Source of the DNA: Lantana camara
Lineage: Eukaryota; Streptophyta; Magnoliopsida; Lamiales; Verbenaceae
DNA: 64,000 nt
Direction of reading: 5' to 3'
Assembly (NCBI GenBank): GCA_037501455.1
Contig: CM074865.1
Coordinates: forward strand, 8,877,001 to 8,941,000
Shown: positions 59,249-64,000 of the stretch, in pieces
Layout: every line of letters begins with the position of its first letter
Position numbering within the stretch: the stretch's first letter is position 1
The notes under the pieces: model-generated
What the model saw: the letters and a program-made list of their open reading frames with translations, nothing else
What the model was told of the DNA's origin: nothing
Database searches by the model: none
Position numbers and translations under genes: made by a program

Positions 59249-59973
59249 CTATGTTTTAAAACCCGGACCGGAGGTCGAACCGGAGCCCTTACTGGTCGGA
59301 CCGGTGTGACGTCATAATTATATAATAATTATATATATTTATATAATATTATAAATATTAATTAAAAATAATTAAATTAGTTAAATAATATGAAAAAAAT
59401 GGATATATAAATAAATTTTAACTACTCATTGATTTTTAATAACATATGCTATAATAAAATTTCAAATTATAAATCTAAACAATAGAAATAAAGATTAATT
59501 TAACAAATAACATACTTTTTATTGTAGATTATAATTGAAAATTAATTGCTAAGAAAATATAATTATAATATATAGCATATATTATAATTATATTTTCTTA
59601 GAACTCAATTTTTAATTATAATTTAGATGTTTAGTAAGCTTATAAACTATTTGCTGATAAAATATAACAACAAAGTGAAGTTGGCAAGTTGGTGGTGCTT
59701 TCCTCCTTCTACATCAGGGGTCTTGGGTTCAATTCCCCCAGCCCCACAATAAAATTTTGCAATTTTGGAGGAAAAAAAAAAAAAGAAAAATTCGGCCCAA
59801 CTGGTCCGAAAACCGGTCCGGTCCGGGTCTTTAACCGGTTTTTGACCGGTTCGCCCCGGGTCAGACTGGTTCGTGAGGGGAGTGGTTTTAAGGGGTCACC
59901 CGGACCGGAAGGTCGACCGGTCACCGGTCGAACCGGTCCGACCGGCCGGTCTGGTCCGGGTTTTAAAACATAG
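59249..59973. mobile_element. hAT-type element in the copia leader
   Basis: 725 bp with terminal repeats CTATGTTTTAAAACCCGG and an 8-bp duplication CTTATTAC (59241-59248 and 59974-59981). Subterminal CCGGTCCGG/ACCGG motifs match the element at 7565-8218, so both belong to one family. Contains a SINE-like insert. Confidence 0.88.
59680..59795 (+). mobile_element. SINE-like insert within the hAT element
   Basis: A box TGGCAAGTTGG (59682-59692), B box GGTTCAATTCC (59726-59736), and a poly-A-like tail ending near 59790. The box spacing fits a tRNA-derived SINE. The target duplication was not resolved. Confidence 0.65.
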
Positions 59974-61084
59974 CTTATTACTTTATGTCTTTTTCGTTTT
60001 AATTTGAGAGTAGAGATAGGTGGTGAGGTTTTATTTTCTTTTTGGAGACAATGCACCCATGGAGTAAGATGGACCACATTCAAGTAACAAGGAGGCCATA
60101 AGTGAAGACCCCTCAAAATGTTAGGGAGGGGAATCTCAATTGAAAATGTAATAGAGATAGGGCTCGTATTTTGTTACAGCTTTCCCTTATGTGATTTAAA
60201 CTGTTTATGTGGTATGTATGTTAGAACTTGTGATTGTGGAGTGACTCCCACATATCACGCATAAGATAGGTAGAACCCATGATCATCTCATGTTAGTATC
60301 ATGCTAGGACATGTTATCTGTTTATGTGCTTGTTTGAAATGCATTTAAGTTGTACTTGCATTAATCAAGACTAATAAAGTTGAATAACATATATGTTGGT
60401 GAGGTCGAACCGGACAACTCTCCGGTTAATTCGAAAATTTCCATTAAATATTAATCTAATTTCGAATAAATAGGTGTTTAATTCGAGGTGCAAATTTTGA
60501 ATTAAATTTCTAGCATTCCATCAATAGGTTTTAAGTTTAGTAAGTGAAACTAGTTATTGTCCACGAGTCGTGGGATAGCTAGTGAAGCTTATTAGTTCTT
60601 AGTTACCTAATTGATCATTTTAAATGATCAATATTTCGTGATCAATTTTGGGAAGGGCGATGTCCGTGAGTCGTGGGTCGTTCGAACTAAGTTTTGATCA
60701 TGATCTTATGATTGATGGGTCTAGCTTAACGCCTAAGTAAATATGGATGTCGCACGAGTCGTGGGTCCATATTGAAAGATAGGTGATGCAAAAACAATTA
60801 CTAAGAGTTCTAAAGGTGTCAGAATTGGTAAGTTGTACCTACCTAGGGTTCTTACTTAGAATGTCCGCGAGTCGTGGGTTCGAGGTAAAATGCCTGGGAT
60901 CTTAGTACCCATTGGGAAACGTGTTCCTCTTAGATCTTTGGGAATTATATATCTTTGAAAAACAGTGGGAGCTACATTAGATTAAAGACCTTATCTTTTG
61001 TATATCGTTATAATTCAGCATGCTCACTAGTTCTCTGTTTTACCATTTAGGTCGTAGATTCTGTGATTCTCTACGTGTTTTGAA

Positions 61085-61889
61085 ATGGCAACCAAAAACC
61101 CTCTTGTATCGATCCTCGAGTCAAACAAGTTGACTGGTCCCAACTATTCCGATTGGCTGAGGAATCTAAAAATCATTTTAGATTCTGAGAAGAGAACTTA
61201 TGTTCTCTTCGAAGGGGAGCCTAGTCCCGAAGGGGAGGCTCCCACTCGGGCCGAGCGGGAAGCGATCCAGAAGTGGAAGGATGATAATCTCCAAGCCCAT
61301 TGCCTTGTGTTGGCTAACATGTCTCTGGACTTGCAAAGGCAACATGGGGCTATGGAATTTGCTTGGGAGATTTACGACCACTTAGAGCAACTTTACCGCC
61401 CTCATGAACGTGTTACAAGGTATAACACTTCAAAGGAATTGTTCCACTTGAGAATGAGGGAAGGTTCAAGTATCCATGAATATGGACTTAAGTTTCTCGC
61501 CCTTATTGAGAAACTTGCTTCCATGGACATGCCACTGAAAGATGAGCTTTCAGTGGATTTGTTGCTAGCTTCGCTCCCACCATCATTCAACCCATTTGTC
61601 CTTAACTTCAATATGAATCATGCTGGTGCTACTGTAGCTGAGCTGATTAGTCAGCTTGTGACTGCTGAAAGCACGATCAAGAAGGACAACAAGGTTCTGA
61701 TGGTGAATGCTCCATCTTCCTCTTTTGGGCCTTCTAAAGGTAAGGGCAAGAAAGCCCAAAAGAAAAAGAAGAAACCCCTTAGGCCCACTGGTGGCATTTC
61801 GAAGGGGAAGGCCCAAAAGAAGAAGCGTGATCAGAAAGAGGATGTTTGCTTCCATTGTGGCAAAGCGGGACATTGTGGCAAAGAGGATG
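61085..61889 (+). pseudogene. gag: gag of the nested copia, truncated in the zinc knuckle
   Basis: Starts MATKNPLVSILESNKLTG with a copia gag (UBN2-type) fold: NYSDWLRNLKIIL, WKDDNLQAHCLVLANMS, YNTSKELFHLRMREG, DLLLASLPPSFNPFVLNFNM and AELISQLVTAES, then a lysine-rich segment and a knuckle beginning CFHCGKAGHCGK. The final Cys of the knuckle is missing. From about 61889 the reading passes into gypsy LTR sequence and stops at 61951. Pol is entirely absent, so this copy is not autonomous. Confidence 0.9.
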
Positions 61890-62425
61890 TGTTTCAATTC
61901 CGCGATATTTATATATTATGCCCTATTTTTATACCCACCAGTCTCCTTTAGACTGAACCCGGTTTGTTTCAGTTGTTTTGTGCAGGTTTGGGAGTGCTAG
62001 GAGGGAATACGAGTCGTCTAGTCTTGCATTAGTGTCTAGCATTTTCTTTTACACGCATAAATACTTGTTCTTATTACTTTTGTATTATGATCATGTATGG
62101 AGTATACTCATATTATGTTGAGCCCTGATGGCATTGATACTCTATCGTTGTATACTTTTGAATTTATTTTGGAGCTTGGATGCTCATTGTGAATATTTAT
62201 GATAACTTGCTTCTGCTTTCATTGTTGATACTCTGATTTATTCATGTCTCGTCATTGTTTGGTTTAAGGGTTAGCTCCCACCTAGCTTAGTGTGTGTGTT
62301 GTGTCCTCGTTCTCCATGATTCGGTACGTGTATGGATTTTCCATTTCATATACGGGTCGGGTCGCCGGGGGGGGAGGGGGGGGGGGGGGGGGGGGAATGT
62401 GGTGCCTTAGGCTCGGGCGCTACAT
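61890..62425 (+). repeat. 3' portion of the gypsy 5' LTR
   Basis: Resumes the LTR begun at 54659 and ends GGGCGCTACA. It includes the poly-G tract at 62368-62395 and a segment similar to the LTR remnant at 27541-28155. Confidence 0.75.
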
Positions 62426-62639
62426 CCTTAAGTGGAATCAGAGCCTAGGGTTGCAAAACCCGGGCTTTTGTGTCGTGTGAGTCAGTCTTAGTAGTACGGC
62501 TTCCAGGAACAACTTGTCAATGTGTTGCATATGCATCTCTTATGTGATTATGTGCTCTATTTCTTAACTTTTGCTTAAATTAATTGCATACTCATGCATG
62601 AACTAACAATGGCATGCATTTCAGTGTATTATTGACAGA

Positions 62640-63518
62640 ATGCCTCCATGAAAAGACCGGGAGAGATCTCCGGATCGACGCCGTCACCGTAACCGATCAC
62701 CATCTCCACATCACCAAAAACCTCAACAACCCCAACCACCTCCAATGAATATGGAAAACTTCATGGAAGCGGTCTTTAACTATGTCGAGCACCGAAGGGC
62801 TCAAGCTCCTCCACCACAACCAGTTGAGCAACAAGCCCCTCCAAAGAATAACAACAGGGATTCTCATGGAGTGTTCCTAAGCTACAATCCCCCTCGATTC
62901 TCAGGATCTACTGATGATGCGGTTTCGGAGGGTTGGTTAACAAGATTAGAAAGGATTTTTGGGGTTCGACAGTTCACTACCCAGGAGAAGGCACAATTCG
63001 CCGTTTTTCAATTAGATGGCGAGGCATATGATTGGTGGGAGAGAACAAGGGAAAAGCTAGAAGTTGATGGAGAAGAGGTTACATGGAAAGTGTTCAAAAG
63101 GGAATTCCGGGAGTGTTTCGTGCCCGAGGTTGTAAGAGAACGAAAGGAGCAAGATTTCATGGATTTGAAGCAGGGCAATTGTTCCGTGGCCCAATATATT
63201 ACAACTTTCAACAGACTTGGAAAATATGCTCCTCACATTATACGGGATGAGAAGAGGAAGTCCAAGAAATTCATTGCGGAACTAAGGCAGGACTTGCGAC
63301 ATGGCCAGGCTGGGCACAACTATTTGTCCTTCTCAGACACAGTGCAGCGGGCAATGAAACAAGAAGAGGAATTCAAAAAGAAAGATCCGGTTTTTAGAGC
63401 TCCAATGGGACAAGGCTCCGGGTCAAGCTTGGGAAAGAGGCCTATGATTCAAGCTACTCCACTATCTAAGGGTCCTTTCAAGAAACCCCGAATTGGAGGG
63501 CAAGCTCCAAAAGCTTAA
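62640..63518 (+). pseudogene. gag: Gypsy gag
   Basis: The likely original ATG at 62640 reads MPP and then TGA (62649-62651), followed in the same frame by an Arg/Ser/Pro/His-rich leader and MNMENFMEAVFNYVEHR from 62745. The Retrotrans_gag core follows: SYNPPRFSGSTDD, GWLTRLERIFGV, AYDWWERTREKL and MDLKQGNCSVAQYITTF. The frame ends with TAA 63516-63518 and another TAG soon after (63540). The TGA fits a CGA-to-TGA change. Confidence 0.9.
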
Positions 63519-63545
63519 GCTACGACACCTTTGGATCGATAAGCT

Positions 63546-63875
63546 TTGAGTGCAACTCGGATGGCTCAATTCCCGTGCGCACATTGTGGAGGTCCGAACC
63601 ACAACTACTACAGATGTTGGAAGAGATTGGGTTTATGTCTCATATGTGGAAAAGATGATCATATGGCGGATGTATGCCCCGACAGAACTCCAGGATTTCA
63701 AAGAGGAGCTCCAAGGCCAATGATACAAGCTCGTGCCTATGCCCTTGAGGGCGAGGAGCAAGATGCTGAGATTGATCCTACCGCCGTGGTGGAAGGTACC
63801 CTATACATACATGACATGAACATTCATGCACTCTTTGATCCGGGTGCCACGCATTCCTTATTTCTCGTGAATTAG
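63546..63875 (+). pseudogene. pol: Gypsy zinc knuckle and protease start
   Basis: Same frame as gag, two stops later. It has two Cys clusters (CAHCGGPNHNYYRC, then CLICGKDDHMADVC), a linker, and the start of the aspartic protease GTLYIHDMNIHALFDPGATHS. The catalytic motif reads D-P-G instead of the usual D-S-G. TAG 63873-63875 closes the frame, and further pol sequence is off-window. Confidence 0.88.
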
Positions 63876-64000
63876 CTGTCTCTTTGTGCTTGCCTGTTAT
63901 CTGTTTATCTTCTTGTTATTTGGTGAGTTCACCACTTGGTGGAAGTCTTCAGATAGATCAGTTGGTTCGGGAGTGTTCAGTTTTAATTGAAGGGAAAGAA

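Larger units (their letters stand above)
56141..61889 (+). mobile_element. Ty1-copia element with long LTR, 3' truncated, inside the gypsy LTR
   Basis: A 1,938-bp LTR (56141-58078; TGTTAGGAATAG...TTCCAACA), then a TGGTATCAGAGCC primer site, a 3-kb leader containing a hAT element, and gag from 61085. The copy ends in the zinc knuckle near 61889 and gypsy LTR sequence resumes. No second LTR or target duplication is present, so the 3' part was lost after insertion. Confidence 0.85.
54659..64000 (+). mobile_element. Chromovirus-type Ty3-gypsy element, 5' part
   Basis: The LTR begins TGTAACGCCCCGAC at 54659 and ends GGGCGCTACA at 62425, with a 5.7-kb copia nested inside it. A primer-binding site (TGGAATCAGAGCC, near 62435) follows, then gag, two CCHC-like knuckles and the start of protease. 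It runs off the right edge. The gag type (DWWERTREKL, MDLKQGNCSVAQYITTFNRL, YAPHII) is that of Tekay/Del-like chromoviruses. Confidence 0.88.

Noticed and set aside
59682..59736. A functional tRNA gene
   Set aside because: A and B boxes are present but no cloverleaf stems or anticodon arm could be drawn; poly-A tail indicates a SINE.

Overview
The window reads as nuclear DNA of a flowering plant, most likely a eudicot. The evidence is AT-rich intergenic sequence, GT-AG introns, plant LTR-retrotransposon lineages (Ty1-copia; Ty3-gypsy of Tat and chromovirus type), Mutator-like and hAT elements, tRNA-derived SINEs, a SABATH carboxyl methyltransferase and a plant-type thymidylate synthase (TS) domain. 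No bacterial or organellar operon is seen. Almost everything is transposon or gene remnant; I see no clearly intact host gene.

Layout. (a) 1-9504, continuing after a large insertion at 22771-23394, is one copy of a segmental duplication whose partner is 43301-52916 (base 1 pairs with base 43301). The duplicated block holds the gag end and LTR of an old copia element, exons 3-4 of a SABATH gene, about 4.7 kb of intergenic DNA and the first recognisable exon of a TS gene. (b) Copy 1 took up, after the duplication, a gene-carrying MULE (2260-3904), two small DNA elements (7565-8218 and 8530-8914) and a MULE (9505-22770) that itself contains a 12.3-kb Tat gypsy element (10128-22402). That gypsy element carries a three-exon antisense gene. 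(c) 23369-25513 is a TS pseudogene whose 3' exons occur four times, one of them inverted, forming a 393-bp near-perfect hairpin. (d) 25514-32925 is a graveyard of SABATH exon fragments, a broken second Tat element and MITEs. (e) 32926-46400 is a SABATH gene: exon 1 is split after codon 2 by a young copia (32934-37883, 5-bp target duplication), and the intron between exons 2 and 3 holds the older copia (38745-44957). (f) 46401-52918 is the downstream intergenic block with hAT and SINE insertions private to this copy. (g) 52919-64000 is a nest: a copia inserted in the TS remnant, a chromovirus-type gypsy in that copia, a second copia in the gypsy LTR, a hAT element in that copia, and a SINE in the hAT element.

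Because both duplicate copies are visible, many insertions have an observable empty site, so boundaries and target-site duplications (TSDs) could be read directly and insertions ordered in time. The old copia came first, then the segmental duplication, then the private insertions in each copy. The host genes appear as a local SABATH/TS cluster decaying through duplication, frameshift and transposition. The TS fold-back is the feature most likely to have a biological effect, because a transcript across it would form long double-stranded RNA matching an essential gene.
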